Source of the DNA: Alistipes indistinctus YIT 12060
Lineage (GTDB): Bacteria > Bacteroidota > Bacteroidia > Bacteroidales > Rikenellaceae
Reading direction: 5' to 3'
DNA: 64,000 nucleotides
Assembly: GCF_025144995.1 (NCBI RefSeq)
Contig: NZ_CP102250.1
Span: forward strand, 620,001-684,000
Shown here: positions 8,087-15,952 of the stretch, in pieces
Position numbering within the stretch: the stretch's first letter is position 1
Layout of the letters: the number at the start of each line of letters is the position of its first letter
Notes under the pieces: generated by a model
Database searches by the model: none
What the model saw: only the letters and a program-made list of their open reading frames with translations
What the model was told of the DNA's origin: nothing
Program-made: the position numbers and the translations under genes

Positions 8087-8860
8087 ATGAACAGAATAGA
8101 TCATCTTTTCCAGACAAAACCCACCGGAATCCTGTCGGTATATTTCACCGCCGGATACCCGAACCTCGGCGACACGGCCGAAATCATCCGCACGCTCGCC
8201 GCACGCGGCACTGACCTGATCGAAGTCGGCATCCCGTTTTCAGATCCGATGGCCGACGGCGAAACGATCCAGCGCAGCAGCCACACCGCATTGCAAAACG
8301 GCATGTCCTTGCGAATTTTGCTCAATCAGCTGAAAGATATCCGGCGCGACGTGTCGATCCCGCTGATCCTGATGGGCTACCTGAACCCGATCATGCAATA
8401 CGGGATCGAAGCGTTCTGCAAAAGGTGCGCGGAGACAGGAATCGACGGCGTAATCCTGCCCGACCTACCGCTGGCAGACTACCTGCGCGATTACAAACCG
8501 CTGGCCGACCGCTACGGACTCCGTTTCATCATGCTGATCACTCCCGAAACTTCCGAAGAGCGCATCCGGCTGATCGACGAACACACCGACGGTTTCATCT
8601 ACATGGTCTCGACCGCCGCCACGACCGGCACGCAGGAGTGTTTTCCGGACGAGACGCTGCGTTACTTCGAGCGTATCAATGCAATGGAATTGCGCAATCC
8701 CCGGCTCATCGGTTTCGGAATATCGAATCCCCAAACGTTACGGGCTGCACAGCGACATGCCGCAGGAGCGATTGTCGGCAGCGGATTCATCCAGGCGCTC
8801 GGCCATCGCCCCACGATTCAGGAAGCGGTCGAAACGCTCTTCCTGAACCTGGGTTTGTAA
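8087..8860 (+). CDS. trpA: Tryptophan synthase alpha chain
   Basis: Cleaves indole-3-glycerol phosphate and channels indole to TrpB. The 257-aa TIM barrel keeps both catalytic acids, E46 (LIEVGIPFSDP) and D57 (MADG), plus GVILPDLP and the phosphate-binding GFGISNP...GAIVGSGF. ATG 8087 is chosen: it lies two bases after the trpF stop, whereas the longer frame from 8039 would overlap trpF. It is the last gene of the trp operon. No convincing intrinsic terminator is visible in the following 180 bases. Confidence 0.96.
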   Translation: MNRIDHLFQTKPTGILSVYFTAGYPNLGDTAEIIRTLAARGTDLIEVGIPFSDPMADGETIQRSSHTALQNGMSLRILLNQLKDIRRDVSIPLILMGYLNPIMQYGIEAFCKRCAETGIDGVILPDLPLADYLRDYKPLADRYGLRFIMLITPETSEERIRLIDEHTDGFIYMVSTAATTGTQECFPDETLRYFERINAMELRNPRLIGFGISNPQTLRAAQRHAAGAIVGSGFIQALGHRPTIQEAVETLFLNLGL

Positions 8861-9001
8861 TTCCCGCCGGACCGGACGATGCAGCTTTACAGACCCGGTT
8901 CCACTGGCATGCAGGGCTCTCTGAAACGGGAATAGGATAAAAAGAGATAATTGGCACAAAAAATGTCTGCTTTTACACCAACAAAAAATCCCGAGAAACA
9001 T

Positions 9002-9009
9002 TATCTTTG
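9002..9009 (+). promoter_or_regulatory. -7 element of the 9042 barrel gene
   Basis: TATCTTTG matches TAnnTTTG exactly, 32 bases before the ATG. No clear -33 TTTG is present at 19-21 bases. Confidence 0.6.
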
Positions 9010-9041
9010 TGATGTTATATTAATTTAGAAATTATTAGATT

Positions 9042-9620
9042 ATGAAAAAATTACTCTTTTTTGCTTTAGGGCTGGTAGGTATCTGCACGGCAGCATCGGC
9101 ACAGACCGGTTTCGGCTGGGGTGTTAAAGGCGGTCTGAATATCACGGGAATGACCAACAGCGAAGAAGGTCAATCGAAAACCGGATTCGTAGTGGGCGCT
9201 TTTGCCGACTACCGTTTCACCCAAAAGTTCGCGCTTTCGGTGGACGCACTCTATTCACGCCAGGGCGTAAGTTTCGGAAAGACGGACGATGTGAGATCCA
9301 AAACCCGTCTTAACTACCTGAATGTCCCGATTCTGGCCAATTATTATATTTTTGACGGCCTGGCCGTCAAAGCCGGTATCCAGCCGGGATTCCTGCTTTC
9401 GGGAAAAGCGGTGGCAAAAGGTGACGGACACACGGACAAAGAGGATATATCGGGTGCCCTGCACGGTGCCGACTTCGCCATTCCGATCGGTATCTCGTAT
9501 GATTGCCCGTTCGGAATCATCCTCGAAGCCCGCTATAATATCGGAGTATCGAACGTTTTGTCTACCGAGGGGACCTCACGCAACAGCGTATTCGCACTGA
9601 CGGTCGGCTACAGGTTCTAA
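9042..9620 (+). CDS. Outer-membrane beta-barrel protein, porin-like family
   Basis: A 192-aa exported protein. Residues 1-21 form a signal peptide (Lys-Lys, hydrophobic run, cleavage after ASAQ). The mature part alternates polar and hydrophobic residues as expected of an eight-stranded barrel, and it ends in aromatic TVGYRF, the typical C-terminal outer-membrane signature. The opening GWGVKGGLNITGM and following FVVGAFADYRF resemble the OMP_b-brl_2 (PF13568) group common in Bacteroidota. Substrate and function are unknown. It is monocistronic, with its own -7 box upstream and a strong terminator directly downstream. Confidence 0.8.
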   Translation: MKKLLFFALGLVGICTAASAQTGFGWGVKGGLNITGMTNSEEGQSKTGFVVGAFADYRFTQKFALSVDALYSRQGVSFGKTDDVRSKTRLNYLNVPILANYYIFDGLAVKAGIQPGFLLSGKAVAKGDGHTDKEDISGALHGADFAIPIGISYDCPFGIILEARYNIGVSNVLSTEGTSRNSVFALTVGYRF

Positions 9621-9641
9621 CCCGAGCCCGACAGAATTACC

Positions 9642-9670
9642 AAAAAGAGCCGCTTCGCGGCTCTTTTTTT
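9642..9670 (+). terminator. Intrinsic terminator after the 9042 gene
   Basis: GAGCCGC (9647-9653) / GCGGCTC (9657-9663) with a three-base loop, extended by an A-run paired to a T-run of seven (9664-9670). Confidence 0.9.
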
Positions 9671-9709
9671 TACGATTTTATTAACTTGCAAGGACAAATC
9701 AATTCCGTC

Positions 9710-10414
9710 ATGAGCAAGAAAATCGTCGTTTTCACCGGTGCCGGCATGAGTGCCGACAGCGGACTCTCCACATTCCGCGACGCGGACGGATTGTGGGACA
9801 GATACCGGATCGAGGATGTCTGCACACCGGAAGCCCTGGCGAAAAACAGGCAACTGGTGATCGATTTTTACAACATCCGGCGCAAAGAGCTGCTTTCGAA
9901 AGAACCGAATGCAGGCCACCTCGCCATCCGCCGGCTGGAGGATTATTTCGAGGTCGAGGTAATCACCCAGAATATAGACGACCTGCACGAACGGGCAGGC
10001 AGCAGCCGTATCACACACCTGCACGGCGAACTGCGCAAATTGCGCAGCAGCATCGACGAAACCCTCACCGTCCCGATCGAAGGCTGGAAACAGGAGTACG
10101 ATACCCGCTGCAAGGACGGCTCGCTGTTGCGGCCGTTCGTGGTCTTCTTCGGGGAGAGCGTACCGATGTTCGACCGGGCGGCGCAAATCGCCTCGACTGC
10201 CGACATTTTCGTGATCGTCGGCACGTCGCTGGCCGTCTATCCGGCTGCATCGCTGGTGCGCTATATCCGTCCCGACGTACCGGTCTACCTGGTCGATCCG
10301 AACGAACCCGACATGCGCGGCATCCGCAATCCGCTCGAAGCAATCCGAATGCGCGCTGCCGAAGGCATGCCGCTGTTGACCGAAAAATTAATCGACACAT
10401 TCGGACAAAAATAA
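9710..10414 (+). CDS. cobB: Sir2-family NAD-dependent protein deacylase (CobB-like, no zinc ribbon)
   Basis: Removes acyl groups from lysine using NAD+. The 234-aa protein shows the NAD-binding GAGMSADSGLSTFR (about residue 10), TQNIDDLHERAG, catalytic H105 in HLHGE, and GTSLAVYPA. Y54 and R57 in FYNIRR match the YxxR pair that in class III sirtuins such as E. coli CobB and SIRT5 binds succinyl/malonyl lysine, so desuccinylase activity is plausible. The zinc-binding region between HLHGE and LLRPFVVFFGE has a single Cys (C134) and none of the usual CxxC pairs, so the protein probably lacks zinc. ATG 9710 is preferred over 9686, where the family homology begins too late. Confidence 0.92.
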   Translation: MSKKIVVFTGAGMSADSGLSTFRDADGLWDRYRIEDVCTPEALAKNRQLVIDFYNIRRKELLSKEPNAGHLAIRRLEDYFEVEVITQNIDDLHERAGSSRITHLHGELRKLRSSIDETLTVPIEGWKQEYDTRCKDGSLLRPFVVFFGESVPMFDRAAQIASTADIFVIVGTSLAVYPAASLVRYIRPDVPVYLVDPNEPDMRGIRNPLEAIRMRAAEGMPLLTEKLIDTFGQK

Positions 10415-10471
10415 ATCCGCCCTGCGACCGGGAGAATCACCCGTCCTATTTTTCAGCTTCCCATTTTATGC

Positions 10472-10479
10472 TATCTTTG
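10472..10479 (+). promoter_or_regulatory. -7 element of the His-rich membrane protein
   Basis: TATCTTTG, an exact TAnnTTTG match, 19 bases before the ATG at 10499. It may drive the TonB receptor gene as well. Confidence 0.6.
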
Positions 10480-10498
10480 CCCGGAGCGACCCTGAACG

Positions 10499-10852
10499 AT
10501 GAGAAAATTCGCGGATAAGATCAGACGTATTCTGGCCGGTTGGCTGCTCGTACTTTTTGTCGGGTACCTGGCCGGGGCGACTCTTTTTTATCACACGCAC
10601 ATTGTCAACGGGATACGAATCACCCACTCTCATCCCTATTCCCAAACTCCCGATACGGGAAATCACACCCACACCACGACAGGTTTCGCAACGATCGCCC
10701 AGCTGACGCTGATTCTGATGCTGGCCGCATCGTTTTATGCGTTGCTCCGGACCTTCGCTCTCCGGGCAGCCCGGATGAAACCGTGCCACACCCCGATCCA
10801 TTTCGTACGGGCCGTCTCCGTCCCGTCACTGCGGGCCCCTCCCGTCCATTAG
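10499..10852 (+). CDS. Small His-rich inner-membrane protein, function unknown
   Basis: A 117-aa protein I cannot name. A basic N terminus (KFADKIRR) is followed by a membrane helix at about residues 11-30, a hydrophilic loop of about 30 residues, a second helix at 64-85, and a basic C-terminal tail. By the positive-inside rule the loop faces the periplasm. It carries six histidines in three HxH pairs: H32/H34, H43/H45 and H56/H58. Such spacing is a plausible site for zinc, copper or nickel. It lies 105 bases upstream of a TonB-dependent receptor on the same strand, so a role in metal handling at the envelope is the working inference. Confidence 0.7.
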   Translation: MRKFADKIRRILAGWLLVLFVGYLAGATLFYHTHIVNGIRITHSHPYSQTPDTGNHTHTTTGFATIAQLTLILMLAASFYALLRTFALRAARMKPCHTPIHFVRAVSVPSLRAPPVH

Positions 10853-10957
10853 ACATCCCGACATTCTCCAATGTCCAAATTTATGCCCCCAGCCCATCGC
10901 TACGGGGGTTAGCATATCCATGTCTAACGATAACGGGATCGATCCCACCTTATCCAT

Positions 10958-13291
10958 ATGAAAACACAACATATTGTAGCTGCAGTCGCTATCACGCTGC
11001 TGCATCTCCCGTCGTTGGCAGCGGCCGACGGCTCGCCCGACCACACTTCGCACCCACCCAAACCGGTAACCGATGCCAACATCACCGGCCATGTCCGGAA
11101 CGCAACCACCCAAGAACATTTACCCTATATCAGCATCACTGTAAAAGGGACGACCTTGGGCACCACGACCGACGCAACAGGGCACTATATGCTCAAGAAC
11201 CTGCCCGCCGGCGATTTGGTATTGGAAGCCTCCATGCTCGGATATAAAACCGAAGAAAAAAAAGTCACTACACAAGCAGATAAATTGCTCGAGGTCAATT
11301 TCGACCTGGAAGAAGACGCCGTAGCACTCGACGAAGTAGTCGTATCGGCCACCCGGAACGAAACCAGTAAAAAAGAGGCTCCCATCATCGTCAACGTTTC
11401 GTCGGCCAAACTCTTCGAAGGGACTTCATCTGCCACACTGGCTGAAGGAATGAATTTCCAGCCGGGCCTGCGCGTCGAAAACAATTGCGGGAACTGCGGC
11501 ACGACCCAACTGCGTATTAACGGACTGGAAGGCCAATACTCCCAAATCCTGATCGACAGCCGTCCCGTTTTCAGTTCCCTGGCCGGAGTGTACGGGCTCG
11601 AACAGCTGCCCGTCAGCATGATCGAGCGGGTCGAGGTGATCCGCGGCGGGGGATCGGCCCTGTATGGATCGAGCGCCATCGGCGGCGTAATGAACATCAT
11701 TACGAAAGAACCGCTGCGCAACTTCGCCTCGCTGGCCAACACGACCAGTGTGCTGCCCGGCGGAAAAACCGACATCAACACATCGCTCAACGCCTCGCTC
11801 GTTTCGGATGATCGTAAAGCAGGCGTCTACCTCTTCGGCATGCTGAAAAACCGCGACTGGTACGACCGTAACGGGGACGGATTTTCGGACATTCCGGAAA
11901 TTAACGCCCAAACCCTCGGATTCCGGGGTTATTACCGGACCGGCGACCGATCGCGCCTCAGTGCCGAATACCACCATATCCACGAGTTCCGCCGCGGCGG
12001 CAACCTGTTCGACCGCCCTCCCCACGAAGCCGACATCGCCGAGCAACTCGACCACGAGATCGACGGCGGCGGCCTGCGCTTCAATACCTTCTCTCCGAAC
12101 TACAAACACCGCTGGGAGATTTTCGCTTCGGGACAGGGCATCCGCCGCGCCAGCTATTACGGCGCCCAGAAAAATCCGGATGCCTACGGCCACACCAACG
12201 ACAAAACCTTTGCAATCGGTACTCAATACACCTACACGATGGACCGGCTGTGGTTCATGCCTGCGGAACTGACCGCCGGGATCGAATACAACTACAACGA
12301 CCTGCACGATTACTACATGAGCCTCGACCGCGATTTTACGCAGCAAACCCATGTCACCGGCGGTTACCTGCAGAACGAGTGGAAAACCGAAAAACTGAGT
12401 CTGCTCGTCGGGGCACGCCTCGACAAGCACAACCTCATGGAGCACGTGGTGCTTTGCCCCCGGGCAAACATCCGTTACAGTCCCAGCGAGCAGGTCGGAC
12501 TGCGGGTCAGTTATTCGAGCGGCTACCGCGCCCCGCAGGCCTACAACGAAGACCTGCACATCGAAGCCGTGGGGGGAGCGCTCGCGCTGATACGGTTGGC
12601 CAAAGGGCTCAAGCCCGAATATTCGCACAGTGTCAGTGCATCGGCCGACCTCTACCACAGTTTCGGACGCCTCCAGGCCAACCTGCTCGTCGAAGGATTC
12701 TACACAATGCTCAACAATGTATTCACGTTGGTACGGATCGGTGAAAACGAAGACGGCAGCATCGTCTACTGGGAGCGCCGCAACGGATCGGGCGCAACCG
12801 TGGCCGGCGTCAACTTCGAAGGAAAAATCGGCATTCCACACCGATTCGAACTTCAGTTAGGGTATACGTTGCAATCCAGTCGCTACGACACCCCCGAACG
12901 ATGGTCCGACCAACTGGCTCCGCAACGAAAAATGTTCCGTGCGCCCGACCACTACGGCTACCTCACCTCGCTGTTCGATATCACGCCCAGGTTCAAAGCC
13001 TCGCTATTCGGCACCTACACGGGTTCGATGCTTGTCAAACATATCCTCAGCGACGGAACAAACGAAACGGATTTGGAACAAAACACGCCATCGTTCTGGG
13101 ATATGGGTATCAAACTGGCCTATACGTTCCGGATCGGGAAAGCTGTCGACCTGGAGGTCAACACCGGAGTCAAAAACATTTTCGATGCCTACCAGAAAGA
13201 CCTCGATTACGGAGCGTTCAAAGACGCCGACTACGTCTACGGCCCTTCCCTGCCGAGGATGTATTTCGTCGGTATAAAATTCTCCATTTAA
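10958..13291 (+). CDS. TonB-dependent outer-membrane receptor with CNA_B-like N-terminal domain
   Basis: A 777-aa ligand-gated barrel. It has a signal peptide (1-22), then a carboxypeptidase-D-like regulatory domain (about 42-118, ITGHVRNATTQ to LLEVNF) and the TonB-box-like LDEVVVSATR. The plug (about 135-250) has IERVEVIRGGGSALYGSSA, and a C-terminal barrel follows. It ends YFVGIKFSI with a terminal hydrophobic/aromatic pattern. The plug has an unusual Cys pair, C177 and C180 (NNCGNCG). The family resemblance is to single-component receptors for metal chelates, haem or cobalamin. There is no SusD partner, so it is unlikely to be a glycan SusC. The His-rich protein upstream points towards a metal, but substrate is not established. 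Confidence 0.9.
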   Translation: MKTQHIVAAVAITLLHLPSLAAADGSPDHTSHPPKPVTDANITGHVRNATTQEHLPYISITVKGTTLGTTTDATGHYMLKNLPAGDLVLEASMLGYKTEEKKVTTQADKLLEVNFDLEEDAVALDEVVVSATRNETSKKEAPIIVNVSSAKLFEGTSSATLAEGMNFQPGLRVENNCGNCGTTQLRINGLEGQYSQILIDSRPVFSSLAGVYGLEQLPVSMIERVEVIRGGGSALYGSSAIGGVMNIITKEPLRNFASLANTTSVLPGGKTDINTSLNASLVSDDRKAGVYLFGMLKNRDWYDRNGDGFSDIPEINAQTLGFRGYYRTGDRSRLSAEYHHIHEFRRGGNLFDRPPHEADIAEQLDHEIDGGGLRFNTFSPNYKHRWEIFASGQGIRRASYYGAQKNPDAYGHTNDKTFAIGTQYTYTMDRLWFMPAELTAGIEYNYNDLHDYYMSLDRDFTQQTHVTGGYLQNEWKTEKLSLLVGARLDKHNLMEHVVLCPRANIRYSPSEQVGLRVSYSSGYRAPQAYNEDLHIEAVGGALALIRLAKGLKPEYSHSVSASADLYHSFGRLQANLLVEGFYTMLNNVFTLVRIGENEDGSIVYWERRNGSGATVAGVNFEGKIGIPHRFELQLGYTLQSSRYDTPERWSDQLAPQRKMFRAPDHYGYLTSLFDITPRFKASLFGTYTGSMLVKHILSDGTNETDLEQNTPSFWDMGIKLAYTFRIGKAVDLEVNTGVKNIFDAYQKDLDYGAFKDADYVYGPSLPRMYFVGIKFSI

Positions 13292-13400
13292 GCCACATTC
13301 CGGAATACAGTTCCGCCCCTCATACGGAAATCCGTCCTGTTTCAAAAAATACTTTCAGCTATTTCCCGAGACAACGGAACCGTAACGACACCCAAATACA

Positions 13401-13434
13401 AACAGCCCCGGAACTTGAAGGTTCCGGGGCTGTT
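13401..13434. terminator. Bidirectional terminator hairpin between convergent genes
   Basis: Perfect 14-bp stem, AACAGCCCCGGAAC (13401-13414) / GTTCCGGGGCTGTT (13421-13434), with a six-base loop. It sits between the converging TonB receptor and CoA-transferase genes. T tracts are weak on both sides. Confidence 0.75.
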
Positions 13435-13453
13435 GTTTGCATAACCCTCCGCT

Positions 13454-14776
13454 TTATTTAGTCTGCGTAGTGGCTTTGATATAAGTGTGGTGTGCTCCGT
13501 AGCGCTCGAAAGCAGCCTTATCGAGCTCTTCCTGATGATCGGGGTGAGCCACCGAAATGATCAGGCGGGCACGCTCCTGCAACGATTTGCCGTACAGGTT
13601 CACCGCACCGTACTCGGTCACGAACCAATGAGCGTGTGCACGGGTCGTCACGACACCGGCGCCCAGCGTCAGCGTCGAAGCGATCTTACTCACCCCCTTG
13701 TTCGTTACCGAAGGCATCGCGAGAATCGCCTTGCCGCCCTCGGAACGCGAAGCGCCGTAGATGAAGTCGATCTGGCCGCCGACACCCGAATAGAACTTCG
13801 TCCCGAGCGAATCGGCACAAATCTGTCCGGTCAGGTCGACCTGCAACGCCGAGTTGATCGCGGTCACTTTCGGGTTCTTGGCGATGATAAACGGATCGTT
13901 CGTATAGCCGACATCCATCATCGCTACGCCCGGGTTGTTGTCGATAAAGTCATACACTTTCTGCGATCCCATCAGGAAGGTGGAAACCATCTTTCCTTTG
14001 TCGATAGCCTTGTTACGGCCGTTGATCACCCCGCTCTCCACCAGCGGCAACACGCCATCGGCAAACATTTCGGTGTGGATACCCAGGTCTTTGTGGTTAC
14101 CCAGCTGCGCCAGTACGGCGTTCGGAATGGCACCGATACCCATCTGCAAGCAGGCACCGTCCTCGATCAGCGCCGCGCAGTTCTTACCGATAGCGGTTTC
14201 GATTTCGTTGGGCACCGAAAAATGAGCCTCTTCGAGCGGCTTGTCGTCCTGCACGAAAATGTCGATATCGTCGACATGAATGAAGGCATCGCCGAACGAA
14301 CGGGGAACATATTTATTGATCACGGCGATCACATGCTCGGCGCACTCGACGGCGGCCAGCGTAGCATCGACCGAAGTACCCAGCGACACGTAACCGTGCG
14401 CATCAGGTTCCGACACCTGGATCATCGCCACATTACAGGGCAGTACGCCGCTGCGGTAAAGTTTCTGCGTTTCGCTCAGGAAAACAGGAATGTAATCGGC
14501 GTAACCGGACTGCGTCACCTTGCGCACGTTGCCGCCAACGAAAAACGAATCGAGCTGGAACACGCCCTCGAATTCGGGATCGGCATAAGGCGCGGGGCCT
14601 TCGGTGTGCAAGTGATGGATATGTACATCCTTCAGCTCATGGTTGCGGCCACGGTCGCACATGGCCTGGATCAGGCACTGCGGCGCACTGGCCACGCTGC
14701 TCAAATGGACATGGTCTCCCGATTTGATCACCCTGACCGCCTCGGCAGCCGATACATATTTAATTTGTTTCTTCAT
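13454..14776 (-). CDS. Acetyl-CoA hydrolase/transferase family CoA-transferase (4-hydroxybutyrate CoA-transferase-like)
   Basis: A 440-aa class I CoA-transferase. The catalytic Glu is E236 in HTEMFADG, matching E238 of the clostridial 4-hydroxybutyrate CoA-transferase. GMG-type loop motifs QMGIGAIPNAV and SGVGGQIDFIYGAS form the CoA site, and HVHLSSVASAPQ opens the first domain. These enzymes move CoA between acetate and acyl acids such as butyrate, 4-hydroxybutyrate or succinate in fermentation. The true acyl substrate cannot be read from sequence. Monocistronic, with a promoter box at 14821-14828 and a shared hairpin downstream. Confidence 0.9.
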   Translation of the reverse strand: MKKQIKYVSAAEAVRVIKSGDHVHLSSVASAPQCLIQAMCDRGRNHELKDVHIHHLHTEGPAPYADPEFEGVFQLDSFFVGGNVRKVTQSGYADYIPVFLSETQKLYRSGVLPCNVAMIQVSEPDAHGYVSLGTSVDATLAAVECAEHVIAVINKYVPRSFGDAFIHVDDIDIFVQDDKPLEEAHFSVPNEIETAIGKNCAALIEDGACLQMGIGAIPNAVLAQLGNHKDLGIHTEMFADGVLPLVESGVINGRNKAIDKGKMVSTFLMGSQKVYDFIDNNPGVAMMDVGYTNDPFIIAKNPKVTAINSALQVDLTGQICADSLGTKFYSGVGGQIDFIYGASRSEGGKAILAMPSVTNKGVSKIASTLTLGAGVVTTRAHAHWFVTEYGAVNLYGKSLQERARLIISVAHPDHQEELDKAAFERYGAHHTYIKATTQTK

Positions 14777-14820
14777 GGTGGTTATTTTGAGTTAGATTTG
14801 ACGATTCTTAAACGGAAATG

Positions 14821-14828
14821 CAAATTTA
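14821..14828 (-). promoter_or_regulatory. -7 element of the CoA-transferase gene
   Basis: The minus strand reads TAAATTTG, an exact TAnnTTTG match, 44 bases upstream of the ATG at 14776. Confidence 0.55.
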
Positions 14829-14900
14829 AACATTTTTCACATCCAAAACCGATTTTCCGGCAAATAATCGTCGGATCGGGCATATTCATACCACTGCACA

Positions 14901-14934
14901 TCGGATGGCATACGCAAATACGCATGCCATCCGA
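14901..14934 (-). terminator. Hairpin downstream of the kinase remnant
   Basis: Perfect 11-bp inverted repeat TCGGATGGCAT (14901-14911) / ATGCCATCCGA (14924-14934) with a 12-base loop. It lies just past the stop of the 14961 gene. There is no T tract, so terminator function is only probable. Confidence 0.5.
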
Positions 14935-14960
14935 CAGCGGGGCTTTCAGGCCATGCCCGG

Positions 14961-15725
14961 TCAATACCGGTTGATTGTCTCGAATAATTTGGCTTTGCTG
15001 AGCGGTTTGGTCAGGAAATCATCGACTCCCGCCTCGAATGCGCGCCTGCGGTCTTCGTCGAACGCATTCGCCGTAACCGCGATGATCGGAATAGCCGGAC
15101 AGAATTCCCGGATTCGCCGCGTAGCTTCCGCGCCGTCCATCTCCGGCATCCGGATATCCATCAGGATAATATCGAACTTCTCGCGTCCGGCCAGCTCGAC
15201 CGCTTCACGTCCGTTGCAGGCCCGCGTAAGGTTATACCCTTTCAACAATACTTTGACCAGCATATAATTGCTGTCGTTGTCCTCGGCAACGAGAATCCGT
15301 ACCGTAGCACAATCGCAGTCGCTCACTTTCTGACCGGACACGTTCTCTCCCCCATGTCCGGCCCCGTCGTCCGCATGGTCGTCCGTTCCGGTATTCAACG
15401 GAAGAATCGCCCAGAAAGTGCTGCCTTTGCCGGGTGAGGACACCGCGCCGATCTCCCCGTGGTAAATCTCCACGATCGCCTTGGCAATCGTGGTGCCCTG
15501 GGCGGTACCCTGTTCGAACATATTGAATTTTTCAAACCGGTTGAACACGCGGTTGACCTCATTTTCGGTCATTCCGCAACCGGTATCCCCTGCATAAAGT
15601 CTTACACTCTGAGGTACGATCTGGAATCCCATTTTTATATATCCCTGTTTGGTAAACTTAATTGCGCCGGTCATGAAATTCGAGAGGATTTGCGCTACCC
15701 TGAAAGCAATAATCCCCGATCTGCT
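14961..15725 (-). pseudogene. Decayed hybrid histidine kinase: partial HATPase plus intact receiver domain
   Basis: The frame opens after an in-frame TGA at 15726-15728 and begins mid-domain with FRVAQILSNFMTGAIKFT, the N-box of a histidine-kinase ATPase. The sensor, dimerisation and phospho-His regions are absent. The N-box Asn is replaced (MTGAIKF instead of TNAIKF). The D-box DTGCGM remains, but the G2 box is ruined (GTAQGTTIAKA instead of GxGLGLxI). The following receiver domain looks intact, with acidic AEDND, phospho-Asp in IILMDIRMPEMDG, and the Lys in FLTKPLS. The best sibling in the window is the intact kinase at 47704-50250. An ATG at 15674 could still yield a 237-aa protein whose receiver domain might be expressed. 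Confidence 0.8.
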
Positions 15726-15874
15726 TCATGACACGTAAAAACAAAGCATAAAACACCCCTACGATTAACTGAAAACCAAAATTACAAATAAAACCAGACG
15801 AAGATAGGCTTTTTTCCCTTTCCACGAAACGAACGGACTCATTGTGTTTAGAAATGTTTATTTCACAAAACACA

Positions 15875-15902
15875 GGCGGGAGAAAGGTTACTTTCTCCCG
15901 CC
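15875..15902 (-). terminator. Terminator hairpin after fumarase
   Basis: Perfect 12-bp stem GGCGGGAGAAAG (15875-15886) / CTTTCTCCCGCC (15891-15902) with a GTTA loop, 50 bases beyond the fumarase stop. On the minus strand it is followed by TGTGTTTTG. Confidence 0.75.
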
Positions 15903-15952
15903 CGACAGACATTACACCTTCGGATACACATTCCGGACGTACCGAATCCTAT

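Noticed and set aside
10540-11247. Open frame overlapping the His-rich protein and the receptor start
   Set aside because: Out of frame with both supported genes and it lacks any recognisable domain; shadow of the two.
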